From assembly GCA_003449595.1 (NCBI GenBank), contig DMHB01000309.1:1-7410 (forward strand): 7,410 nt of DNA. Direction: 5' to 3'. The first letter of the stretch is position 1. Every line of letters starts with the position of its first letter. Shown here piece by piece: positions 1-6,651 of the stretch. The position numbers were made by a program, and so were the translations under genes. This stretch comes from Microscillaceae bacterium (lineage in GTDB: Bacteria > Bacteroidota > Bacteroidia > Cytophagales > Microscillaceae). Under the pieces are notes generated by a model. It did no database searches. It was given only the letters and a program-made list of their open reading frames with translations, and was not told the origin of the DNA.

Positions 1-1022
1 GAGTCATCTTGCATGACATACTTGGATTTTTCAAGAATTAAGTCGCGAATCATCGAAAAAGAAGCACTGTACATCAAATAAGAGGCAGATTTGAGGTAAG
101 TAGTAGTGATATTGAGGTTTTTCAAGAAAGTGTATAAATCAGTTCGTTGGTTTAGACCTCCCAACCCTGCATAGGTATCGTTAGAGAGGTTTACCCCAAA
201 ATAATACAGCGTCTTGCGCTTGTCGCTTCCTGGTGCTTGGAAATCGAGCCTGGTGCCATAGTAGGTATTGTCTTTAGCTCCAGCATCGACTTTTATTTCG
301 GCAGCAGGCACTATTTTGCCTTCTGGGTTGATGGCAACTTTTTCGTAGTAAAGGATTTTGTGATCGGTGCGCGCCATGAAAAGCATCAACACCGGCAATG
401 TGCCATCAACCGTAGCTACATTTTTGCCGGTGAGGTCAACTTGCATCGCTAAGGTGCGGAAGAAGCTATAATTGAGAATGGCAAAAAGGCTGTTTTGAAT
501 CCCATTGAGATAAGCGCCTAAACCGGCTTGTTTGATTTTTTCTATATCGGGCATTGTGCCAATGGGTTCTAAACCAATCATTACGATTTCATCGACACTG
601 GGGAAAAAAGTAGAAGCGTGTAGGAAATCGGGGCCGCTAAATGGATAAAAAAGGAGACCACCGGCTTTGGTAGTGGCCTGTAGCTCGTCGTCGCGCCATT
701 TGACCAAAGTAGGCCAACGCTCTTCCAAAATTTTTTTCCATTGTGCATTGGTATTGTTAGAATAAGTAATCCAAACCGGCTCTTGCTCTAAAGTAGCCAA
801 CGTGGTGCCTTCGTCACCCTTCATTCCGGCGATGAAATGGGCAATATCGTCAAATTTGCGATCAGTAGGGCGAGATGGTGGTTTGACCTCTTTCTTTTCA
901 TCTTTGTTTGCTTTGTTTTTGTCAACATTGGCTTGCGATTGGCCACCACCACAAGACTGAAGCGATAGACTAACAGCAATAACAATCGATAAAAATAAAA
1001 ATGTACGTAGTTTTTGTGTCAT
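1..1022 (-). CDS. Predicted lipoprotein, unrecognised family, paralog of upstream gene (3' end off window)
   Basis: The frame opens with ATG at 1022 and reads without a stop to the left edge, giving 340 complete residues. A signal peptide of about 23 residues ends in a lipobox, LQSC, with Cys24 followed by GGG, so the protein is probably lipid-anchored in the envelope. A Lys/Asp-rich, low-complexity tether follows (about 25-56), then a globular region. I do not recognise the family and assign no function. It is clearly a paralog of the protein at 1073-2317: over the 53 residues from about 120 to 172 (containing GGLLFYPFSGPD and GLEPIG) I count 41 identities, and 15 of 16 match around NITTTYLKSASY (304-315). 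By that alignment about 75 residues are missing beyond the edge. The start is 50 bases after the paralog's stop, on the same strand, so it is probably the fourth gene of the btaA-btaB operon. No Shine-Dalgarno is visible; the leader is A/T-rich, as is usual in Bacteroidota. Confidence 0.85.
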   Translation of the reverse strand, partial: MTQKLRTFLFLSIVIAVSLSLQSCGGGQSQANVDKNKANKDEKKEVKPPSRPTDRKFDDIAHFIAGMKGDEGTTLATLEQEPVWITYSNNTNAQWKKILEERWPTLVKWRDDELQATTKAGGLLFYPFSGPDFLHASTFFPSVDEIVMIGLEPIGTMPDIEKIKQAGLGAYLNGIQNSLFAILNYSFFRTLAMQVDLTGKNVATVDGTLPVLMLFMARTDHKILYYEKVAINPEGKIVPAAEIKVDAGAKDNTYYGTRLDFQAPGSDKRKTLYYFGVNLSNDTYAGLGGLNQRTDLYTFLKNLNITTTYLKSASYLMYSASFSMIRDLILEKSKYVMQDD

Positions 1023-1072
1023 AAATAAAAATATTGAGAGTAACTTGTCAAAATGCTAATTAGGAAATAGTA

Positions 1073-2317
1073 TTAAGATTTTTTGCTTTTTCTTTTAGCC
1101 AAAACGAGGTTCGAGTCGCCTTTTTTATACTGATAACCAATGCCAAAAGGTAATTCTTTGACAGGGTAAGTTCGCTTGCGGTAAGCATCGTCCATATCTT
1201 TCTGAACGTGGGTGCTGAACAAAGGAATTGGCCCGGCATAGCGCCCAAATAAAGTAAGGTCGAAATGGCCTCCTTCTGTCAGTTTGGCAAATGGCAGCCC
1301 CGAATCATCTTGCAGTATAAACCGGCTACGATCCACAATCAAGCTACGCACTACATTGAAATAAGGTCGGTGCAATTGGTAGGAAGCCGATTTGAGATAG
1401 GTGGTAGTAATGTTCAATTGTTTGAGGTATTTGCTCAAGTCGGTGCGCTCTTGCAAACTGCCAAGACCAACATAAGGTGCTGTGTCTGAAAGATTTACCC
1501 CAAAATAATATAGAATCTGTCGCTTGCCTTCTGCCCCTTGGCGGAAGTCGATTTTGGTGGCATAGTAAGTTTTGTCTTTCTTATTTTTCTCGGTATTCTC
1601 GGTGGCCGAGACCAACTTCCCGTCCTCGGTAAGCGCCACCCGCTCGTAGTAAAGCACCTCGCAGTTGGTACGCGCCAAAAACAAGAGCAGAACAGGCAGT
1701 GTGCCATCGATTTCGGCGTTGACTTTGCCGGTAAACTCGGTTTGCATTTGTACCGTTTGGAAAAAACTCTGCCCTAAAATGCTTTCCAGCGTTTTCTGCA
1801 AGGCATTGAAATAAGCCCCCATTCCGGCTTTGCTTATTTTTTCGAGGTCAGGCATTTTGCCAATCGGCTCTAAGCCCATCATCACGATGGTGTCGGCATT
1901 GGGGAAAAACGTAACTGCGTGCAGCACGTCGGGGCCGCTAAAGGGATAAAAAAGGAGGCCACCGGCCTGGTTCACCTCTTGAAGCGCACTATCGCGCCAG
2001 TTTTGCATCACCTTGAGTTTCTCTTCTCCAATTTTAGCCCATTGGGTGTTGGCTATTTCGGCATATTTTGCCCATTCGGCATTCGACTCGAAGGTATTCC
2101 AAGTGCCTTGTTGCCCTGCGCTGATACCTGCCAGAAACTTGGCCAAATCGCCAATTTTTTTGTCCTTAGGGCCATTATCTACTTTGGGTAGCTGCTTTTT
2201 TGCATCCGTTTGGCCTTTCTGATTGGCCGATTTTTCTTGACATTGTGTAAGCCCTCCGATACACAACGCAAGTAACACACAGAGCGCTAAATAAGCACGA
2301 AATAATGAATTAAGCAT
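1073..2317 (-). CDS. Predicted lipoprotein, unrecognised family, first of a tandem pair
   Basis: This protein has 414 residues. I chose the ATG at 2317 because it begins a convincing signal peptide (MLNSLFRAYLALC...) ending in a lipobox-like LTQC at Cys26. The frame stays open 93 codons further upstream, but that stretch lies inside btaB and has no signal character. Gln just before Cys is not the classical small residue, so lipidation is likely but not certain. Residues 27-54 are a Lys-rich tether. The globular part carries blocks shared with the downstream paralog: GGLLFYPFSGPD (119-130), GLEPIG (148-153), DGTLPVL (204-210), LYYFGVNLS (269-277) and NITTTYLKSASY (302-313). The C-terminal part is unique here because the paralog is cut: it includes FGRYAGPIP (357-365) and ends in a basic tail, LAKRKSKKS. 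No known catalytic motif is apparent. It starts 32 bases after btaB ends, so co-transcription with the betaine lipid genes is likely, and a role in the envelope affected by that lipid is an inference from position alone. Confidence 0.88.
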   Translation of the reverse strand: MLNSLFRAYLALCVLLALCIGGLTQCQEKSANQKGQTDAKKQLPKVDNGPKDKKIGDLAKFLAGISAGQQGTWNTFESNAEWAKYAEIANTQWAKIGEEKLKVMQNWRDSALQEVNQAGGLLFYPFSGPDVLHAVTFFPNADTIVMMGLEPIGKMPDLEKISKAGMGAYFNALQKTLESILGQSFFQTVQMQTEFTGKVNAEIDGTLPVLLLFLARTNCEVLYYERVALTEDGKLVSATENTEKNKKDKTYYATKIDFRQGAEGKRQILYYFGVNLSDTAPYVGLGSLQERTDLSKYLKQLNITTTYLKSASYQLHRPYFNVVRSLIVDRSRFILQDDSGLPFAKLTEGGHFDLTLFGRYAGPIPLFSTHVQKDMDDAYRKRTYPVKELPFGIGYQYKKGDSNLVLAKRKSKKS

Positions 2318-2349
2318 ATTCGTTGATAGTTTAGAAAAAACTGTATGGT

Positions 2350-2997
2350 TTAGGCATCGAGGCGTTGCCCCACAAACTGGAAATATTCCCAAACCCCCAG
2401 GTAGCCTTTGCCTACTCGGTGAAAAACCGGGCGAAACATTTGCTTCAATACAGGCAGTAAGTGCCCGTCTAACCTTACGTGGTTGGCACGCATAAATTTC
2501 TTGTAATAGCGCACGGGTGTATCGTGAAAATCGGCCACCACAATGACCCCACCCGGTTTGAGATCGGCCTGGGCTTGTTCGAGTAGATCTTGCCATTGTG
2601 GGTTGATCATCGTCAGGGCATACGAAAAGTGAATAAGATCATAGCGTTCGCTATGAGCCGGATTTTTTTCGTAAGGCTGATGTACCAAAGACACCTTATC
2701 GCCGAAAGGCTTTAGGCGCTTGGCGGCTTGGGCAAGCATATCTTCCGACACATCGAGGGCGGTAATGTGTGCATTAGGAAACAAACGCGCCATTTTTGCT
2801 GAATTGACCCCGGTGCCACAACCTACGTCTAAAATTGAAATGGCGGCTTGTCTGTCGAAGGGTACGTGTTTCCACACCGAAAACCTGCCGAATAAAAACA
2901 GCCAACGGGTAAGGTCATAGATTTTAGCCTGTACCTTGTAGTAGTTTTTCATATCGGCCTGCTGGGCATCTTTGTTGGTCGAAAGTCTGTCTTTCAT
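2350..2997 (-). CDS. btaB: BtaB-like SAM-dependent N-methyltransferase, betaine lipid (DGTS) synthesis
   Basis: This 215-residue class I SAM-dependent methyltransferase has motif I ILDVGCGTG at 55-63 and the acidic end of strand 2 at ALDVS (80-84). LKPGGVIVVADFHD (146-159) is the usual post-motif strand. The N-terminal YKVQAKIYDLTRW and LFGR (20-38) resemble the characteristic start of BtaB proteins. BtaB is known to add three methyl groups to the amine of diacylglyceryl-homoserine, giving diacylglyceryl-N,N,N-trimethylhomoserine (DGTS), at the cytoplasmic membrane. Length is close to the family's usual size of about 210. The match is reinforced by btaA lying immediately upstream on the same strand with a 58-base gap. 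The ATG at 2997 adds 15 polar residues before a second Met (residue 16), which is an equally good start by homology. Without the btaA neighbour, a general ubiquinone/menaquinone-type or phospholipid N-methyltransferase would be the alternative. Confidence 0.87.
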   Translation of the reverse strand: MKDRLSTNKDAQQADMKNYYKVQAKIYDLTRWLFLFGRFSVWKHVPFDRQAAISILDVGCGTGVNSAKMARLFPNAHITALDVSEDMLAQAAKRLKPFGDKVSLVHQPYEKNPAHSERYDLIHFSYALTMINPQWQDLLEQAQADLKPGGVIVVADFHDTPVRYYKKFMRANHVRLDGHLLPVLKQMFRPVFHRVGKGYLGVWEYFQFVGQRLDA

Positions 2998-3055
2998 AAA
3001 ATATTCAAAGTAAGTTGAGGAAGGTTAAATATGTAGAATCAATATGAATGACTGA

Positions 3056-4228
3056 TTATTTGACTGTGGCAAAATATACGCTCCCGTAAGTTCCTACACG
3101 GTCTTGTTTGTGTAGCTTCGCGGTTTGTACTTGATCAAATTGCAAGGCTTCTTTTACAAATTCAGGAAAAAAATCGACCTCCAAAGCAGCCGAACGAAGT
3201 AAGATTTTAGTGCCGGGACGGCTATTTTGCAAAATCAAACGCCATTCTTCTTCCAAAGCGGCTACATCGTGAGCGGCAAGCCAATCTTGGTGGTCGAGCA
3301 ATACATAATGCGAATATTGCGCCGGGTGATCTTTCAAAAACTGGCTCATCGTGGTTGTATATTGATGAATTTGCCCGCTGCGCGCCTTCAGTGTTTCAAA
3401 GTTATCGGCTAACAAATAATTGGGGCAGCAAGTAGGCGTGTATCGCCCTGTGATATACAAACGCCAGAAGTAATTGTCTTTCAGCGAAAGCTGCGTAAAC
3501 ACTTGGCGGAGACAATCTTTTACAAACCCGGCTACTTTTTCGTCGGGATATTTGTCGATGATAAGTTGTCGCTGTGGACGAGGCACCCCCAACATAGACA
3601 TCGTTAGGTGTCGGTTGATGACCCAGCGCAGAAAATAGTTGATCAGTTTGGGTTCGAGGGCATAATACAATTGGTGTTGGGCTTCGATGGTGGGCGCTTC
3701 TAAGAGTTCAAAAATTTGGCGGTGCAATTTGGGCCTGGTGCGCATATAATTGTAGAAAAACCACGCAAACAAGCCCGAAGTGCCATAGAAATAAAAGCTT
3801 TTGCGCAAGCCTTTGCCTGAAAAGGCTTTGATCTTATTATCCCAAATCTGCTGTGCATATTCGGGAAGTGCTTGGCGCAACTGGTTTTGGTATTTTTCTG
3901 CTGCTTGCGGATGTTTTCCGTTTCCAAAAAATTCGTAGAAATCTTGGAAGGACAACTGCCTGAATCCGGCTATTTTGAGTGCTAACAACGCATTTTGGCG
4001 CGGGTTTACATCGATGCAATGGATGCCGGCAGGGTTGTCGAGCAAATAATCTAAGGCATTGCACCCGGCGCTTGTAATCATGACAATTTGGCTATCGGCC
4101 TGAATTTGCATCATTTCCCTGTCGCAGCGCGGGTCTTCCCAGCAAGTATTATAGATGAGGTTGTTGCCGTGAATATTGTTAAAAACGCGATCACGAACGT
4201 TATTGAGCGTCTTGTTAAGTTTGAACAT
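3056..4228 (-). CDS. btaA: BtaA-like diacylglycerol 3-amino-3-carboxypropyltransferase (DUF3419)
   Basis: This 390-residue protein belongs to the BtaA/DUF3419 family. BtaA moves the 3-amino-3-carboxypropyl group of S-adenosylmethionine onto diacylglycerol, giving diacylglyceryl-homoserine and methylthioadenosine, the first step of DGTS synthesis. Visible family hallmarks are CWEDP (29-33), the SAM-site block ITSAGCNALDYLL (51-63) and IDVNPRQNALLALK (72-85). Further along are a central aromatic region around YFWRLYITGRYTP (253-265), LLDHQDW (310-316) and a C-terminal DRVGTYGSVYFA (376-387). Length is close to that of characterised bacterial BtaA (about 400). The ATG at 4228 fits because CWEDP then falls near residue 30. 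It is the first gene of the minus-strand cluster, preceded by a 180-base divergent region with a candidate promoter. In Alphaproteobacteria this pathway is induced by phosphate limitation; I see no recognisable Pho box here, so the regulation is unknown. Confidence 0.93.
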   Translation of the reverse strand: MFKLNKTLNNVRDRVFNNIHGNNLIYNTCWEDPRCDREMMQIQADSQIVMITSAGCNALDYLLDNPAGIHCIDVNPRQNALLALKIAGFRQLSFQDFYEFFGNGKHPQAAEKYQNQLRQALPEYAQQIWDNKIKAFSGKGLRKSFYFYGTSGLFAWFFYNYMRTRPKLHRQIFELLEAPTIEAQHQLYYALEPKLINYFLRWVINRHLTMSMLGVPRPQRQLIIDKYPDEKVAGFVKDCLRQVFTQLSLKDNYFWRLYITGRYTPTCCPNYLLADNFETLKARSGQIHQYTTTMSQFLKDHPAQYSHYVLLDHQDWLAAHDVAALEEEWRLILQNSRPGTKILLRSAALEVDFFPEFVKEALQFDQVQTAKLHKQDRVGTYGSVYFATVK

Positions 4229-4256
4229 AAAATTGACGAAGCAAATGAAAATTTGC

Positions 4257-4264
4257 CAAAATTA
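4257..4264 (-). promoter_or_regulatory. Candidate -7 element for the btaA operon
   Basis: Read on the minus strand this is TAATTTTG, a full match to the Bacteroidota housekeeping consensus TAnnTTTG, placed about 28 bases upstream of the btaA ATG. I find no TTG at the expected -33 distance, so the promoter is only half supported. Transcription would start roughly 20 bases before the start codon. The region is A/T-rich, so a chance match is possible. Confidence 0.35.
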
Positions 4265-4408
4265 AAGAAACAAATGCAGATTTTACATTGTACCCTTAAA
4301 AACCATAACAAAGTAAAAAAACAAACCAATTGCACCCTCGATAACTAAACTTTACCAGCCAAAAGACCTCTAAGAGTAAATATTAACAAACCAACCGTTG
4401 GAACAATT

Positions 4409-4951
4409 ATGCGCCTTTTGATACCTACGCTTTCTTATTTTGCCTTGGCAATGCTCTTATTGGCTTGTGCCAAAGTGATGGTGCAATATGACAAAAGTGC
4501 TGATTTTACCACTTTTAAGACATTTTCGTTTCTAAAACCTGAGGTGAAAAATGGTAAAAACCCATTGTATCAAAATCCCCTCTTGTTGAAAAACACTCAA
4601 CAGGAAATCAGCCAACAATTGAATGCAAAAGGAATGCAGGAAGTCAAAACCAAGCCCGATGTATATATCAAAATCCATACTTTTGTTGAAAAAAAAACCT
4701 TGAAAGTTGCATCCGCAGCACCTCGTTACGGGTATTATGGCGGACGTGGCTACGGTTCTTATAGTATGCGCGGCGGCGTTCAAACCATCCGTTACAACGA
4801 AGGAACCCTGATTATTGACGTGCTCAATGGAAAAGATAAAGACGATTTGCTGTGGCGAGGTTCAATCAAAAGCGATGTGGACAATGTGCAACGACTTGAG
4901 CAAAAGCTGCGCCGCGGGGTTGACCTCATTTTTAAAAAATATCCTTCCTAA
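4409..4951 (+). CDS. DUF4136 family lipoprotein
   Basis: This 180-residue protein starts with a lipoprotein signal peptide ending in LLLAC, with Cys20 as the predicted lipidated residue. The rest follows the DUF4136 pattern: VQYDKSADFTTFKTFSF (25-41) right after the signal, an NP..... helix region (55-74), KPDVYIKIH (82-90), and EGTLIIDVLN followed by LLWRGS (131-152). Between them is a Tyr/Gly-rich segment, RYGYYGGRGYGSYSMRGG (106-123), a flexible loop often seen in this family. DUF4136 proteins are envelope lipoproteins of unknown function, common in Bacteroidota and Proteobacteria. The gene is divergent from btaA across 180 bases and its stop lies 93 bases before nfu, so it is probably transcribed alone. 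Its position gives no firm clue to a role; a shared link with the lipid operon is possible only through the common upstream region. Confidence 0.88.
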   Translation: MRLLIPTLSYFALAMLLLACAKVMVQYDKSADFTTFKTFSFLKPEVKNGKNPLYQNPLLLKNTQQEISQQLNAKGMQEVKTKPDVYIKIHTFVEKKTLKVASAAPRYGYYGGRGYGSYSMRGGVQTIRYNEGTLIIDVLNGKDKDDLLWRGSIKSDVDNVQRLEQKLRRGVDLIFKKYPS

Positions 4952-4970
4952 ACCTCTTTCACCCACAGCC

Positions 4971-4988
4971 AAACCAATTCGGTTTTTT
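4971..4988 (+). terminator. Weak hairpin with T run after the DUF4136 gene
   Basis: AAACC and GGTTT can pair around a five-base AATTC loop, and the 3' arm continues into a T run. It lies 20 bases after the DUF4136 stop and ahead of nfu. The stem is only five base pairs and A/T-rich, so this is a tentative intrinsic terminator. Confidence 0.25.
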
Positions 4989-4990
4989 GC

Positions 4991-5021
4991 TTGTTTACCA
5001 AACAGAATACGCTTATTTTTA
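4991..5021 (+). promoter_or_regulatory. Candidate promoter of the nfu-xerD-tadA cluster
   Basis: A TTG at 4991-4993 is followed after 20 bases by TATTTTTA at 5014-5021, which matches seven of eight positions of TAnnTTTG. The spacing is in the range described for Bacteroidota promoters. The -7 element ends 23 bases before the chosen nfu ATG, leaving a short A/T-rich leader. It also lies inside the open 5' extension of the nfu frame, which is a further reason to prefer the later nfu start. Confidence 0.35.
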
Positions 5022-5044
5022 CATTCTTAAACATTTCAATACTT

Positions 5045-5647
5045 ATGCAAGCCACTCAATCACACAATATTTATATTTACACAGAAGCCAACCCCAACCC
5101 CAACTCACTCAAGTTTGTGGTTGATTATATGCTGCTCCCCGAAGGCGTAACCTTCGATTTTCCTGACAAGGCCTCAGCTGCAGAATCGCCGCTGGCGCAA
5201 CTCATTTTCGAGCAATTTGGCTTTGTGCAACGTATTTTCTTGATGAGCAATTTTATTACGGTTACCAAAGACGAAGCAACCGATTGGCACGAAGTAGCCG
5301 GGGAAGTGAAAGATTTTATCAAGGCTTATTTAATGGAAGGCAAACCCTTGTTAACCAAAGACTTGGTGAACCGCTACGAACAATCTTTGAACGAAAGCGA
5401 TGCCCAAGACACCGAAACCGTAAAGAAAATCAAAGGAATTTTGAATGAATATGTGCGTCCGGCAGTAGAAAGCGACGGCGGCGCTATCAATTTCCACTCT
5501 TTCGAGGATGGTATTGTCAAAGTATTATTGCAAGGCTCTTGCAGCGGTTGCCCTTCTTCGACTATCACCCTGAAAGCCGGCATCGAAAATTTGCTAAAGC
5601 GGATGCTCCCCGACGAGGTAAAAGAAGTAGTAGCCGAAGGCATCTAA
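5045..5647 (+). CDS. nfu: Nfu-type iron-sulfur cluster carrier (Nfu_N + NifU C-terminal domains)
   Basis: This 200-residue protein has two domains. The N-terminal Nfu_N domain (about 9-100) begins with IYTEANPNPNSLKFV, the usual family opening. The C-terminal NifU domain (about 124-196) contains the conserved VRPAVESDGGAINF and GSCSGCPSST, in which Cys166 and Cys169 form the CxxC that holds a bridging 4Fe-4S cluster between subunits. Such proteins receive clusters from the assembly machinery and pass them to apo-enzymes in the cytoplasm. The frame is open 18 codons upstream to an ATG at 4991, but that extension is not family-like, so I chose the ATG at 5045, which places the conserved NPNP motif near residue 17. 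No other Fe-S assembly gene is in the window. The xerD-like gene begins three bases after its stop, suggesting co-transcription. Confidence 0.93.
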   Translation: MQATQSHNIYIYTEANPNPNSLKFVVDYMLLPEGVTFDFPDKASAAESPLAQLIFEQFGFVQRIFLMSNFITVTKDEATDWHEVAGEVKDFIKAYLMEGKPLLTKDLVNRYEQSLNESDAQDTETVKKIKGILNEYVRPAVESDGGAINFHSFEDGIVKVLLQGSCSGCPSSTITLKAGIENLLKRMLPDEVKEVVAEGI

Positions 5648-5650
5648 TTC

Positions 5651-6640
5651 TTGTCTTACATTAATCATCAGAACGCCTCTATTTTGAATTGGAACCTATA
5701 TCTGAAACCCTTCGAAAACCACCTCCGCTTAGAGCGAGGCTTGGCTCACCATTCAATAGAGGCGTACTTACGTGATATTCAGAAGTTGATTCAATTTCTG
5801 ACAGAATTATCGTCGGAAGATCAACCTTTACAACCCGCTGATATTGGTACAAAACACCTGCAAAATTTTATCATAGCACTTGGCAAAGCCGGTGTAGCCG
5901 AAACTTCGCAAGCACGGATTTTATCAGGCATAAAAAGTTTTTTCAAGTTTCTTTTTGAAGAAGAAATCCTCGAAGACGACCCAAGCGCGCAGCTTAATAC
6001 CCCACGCATTGCCCGCAAGTTGCCCGATATTTTGGAAGTAACCGAGATAGACCAAATGCTATCAATTATAGACCTTTCAAAAGCCGAGGGTGCGCGTAAC
6101 CGAGCCATTTTAGAGATTTTATACAGTTCGGGACTCCGTGTTTCTGAACTTATAGAACTGAAAATCAGTAACTTATACTTAGACATTGGCTTTCTTAAAA
6201 TCACCGGCAAGGGCAATAAAGAACGTTTCACCCCTATTGGAGAAGAAGCCAAACATTATTTACAGATATATCTGGAGCATATCCGTCCGAAATATCCGGT
6301 GAAGCCTAAGTTTGAAGACCACGTTTTTTTGAACCGTAGTGGTGCCAAACTATCTCGTATTATGATTTTTATGATCATCAAAAGCTTGGCTGCACAGGCA
6401 GGTATTCTCAAAAATATCAGTCCACATACGCTGCGCCACTCGTTTGCCACCCACCTGCTGGAAGGAGGAGCCGACCTGCGCGCCATACAACAAATGCTGG
6501 GGCACGAATCTATCACTACTACCGAAATATACACGCATTTAGATACCGCCCACCTCCGCCAAGTGTTGGTCGATTTCCACCCAAGAAGAACCGTGGCAGC
6601 TTCGCCCAAGCCAGACCCCGGCCTCGATAGCAATTCCTAA
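5651..6640 (+). CDS. xerD: XerD-type tyrosine recombinase (chromosome dimer resolution)
   Basis: The protein has 329 residues from a TTG start. An N-terminal SAM-like core-binding domain (about 14-105) includes LERGLAHHSIEAYLRDI. The catalytic domain has the full tyrosine recombinase set: Arg163 (GLRVSELIEL), Lys187 (TGKGNKERF), His259 and Arg262 (PHTLRHSFATHLLEGG), His285 (MLGHESI) and Tyr294 (EIYTHLD). All six lie exactly 15 residues later than in E. coli XerD as I recall its numbering (148, 172, 244, 247, 270, 279), so spacing is perfectly preserved. XerD with XerC resolves chromosome dimers at dif near the division septum. There is no in-frame ATG near the 5' end. A second TTG at 5684 (residue 12) gives the family-like start NWNLYLKPFENHL and would cut the offset to four, so it may be the true start. 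A 16-residue tail (TVAASPKPDPGLDSNS) extends past the usual C-terminus. XerC or another Xer-like integrase is the alternative, but no mobile-element context is seen. Confidence 0.87.
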   Translation: MSYINHQNASILNWNLYLKPFENHLRLERGLAHHSIEAYLRDIQKLIQFLTELSSEDQPLQPADIGTKHLQNFIIALGKAGVAETSQARILSGIKSFFKFLFEEEILEDDPSAQLNTPRIARKLPDILEVTEIDQMLSIIDLSKAEGARNRAILEILYSSGLRVSELIELKISNLYLDIGFLKITGKGNKERFTPIGEEAKHYLQIYLEHIRPKYPVKPKFEDHVFLNRSGAKLSRIMIFMIIKSLAAQAGILKNISPHTLRHSFATHLLEGGADLRAIQQMLGHESITTTEIYTHLDTAHLRQVLVDFHPRRTVAASPKPDPGLDSNS

Positions 6641-6651
6641 GCTGGTTTTGT

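Noticed and set aside
1265..2222. Several plus-strand open frames of 69-90 codons
   Set aside because: They are antisense to the first lipoprotein gene, mutually overlapping, and none shows family resemblance; the coding evidence is on the minus strand.
2318..2596. Open extension of the first lipoprotein frame by 93 codons
   Set aside because: It overlaps btaB, has no signal-peptide or family character, and would bury the hydrophobic signal and lipobox in the middle of the protein.
4229..4408. Pho box controlling btaA
   Set aside because: I searched by eye for the paired CTGTCA-like repeats of the proteobacterial Pho box and found none; the Bacteroidota motif is not established well enough to call.
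4991..5044. Earlier ATG for nfu adding 18 residues
   Set aside because: The extension is not Nfu-like and covers the candidate promoter; the ATG at 5045 gives the standard family N-terminus.
5821..6252. 143-codon open frame on the minus strand
   Set aside because: It lies wholly antisense to the xerD-like gene, has Ser/Arg-rich shadow composition and no recognisable domain.
5651..6640. Mobile-element or phage integrase
   Set aside because: Catalytic spacing is identical to XerD, the neighbours are housekeeping genes, and no attachment-site repeats, tRNA or phage genes are present.
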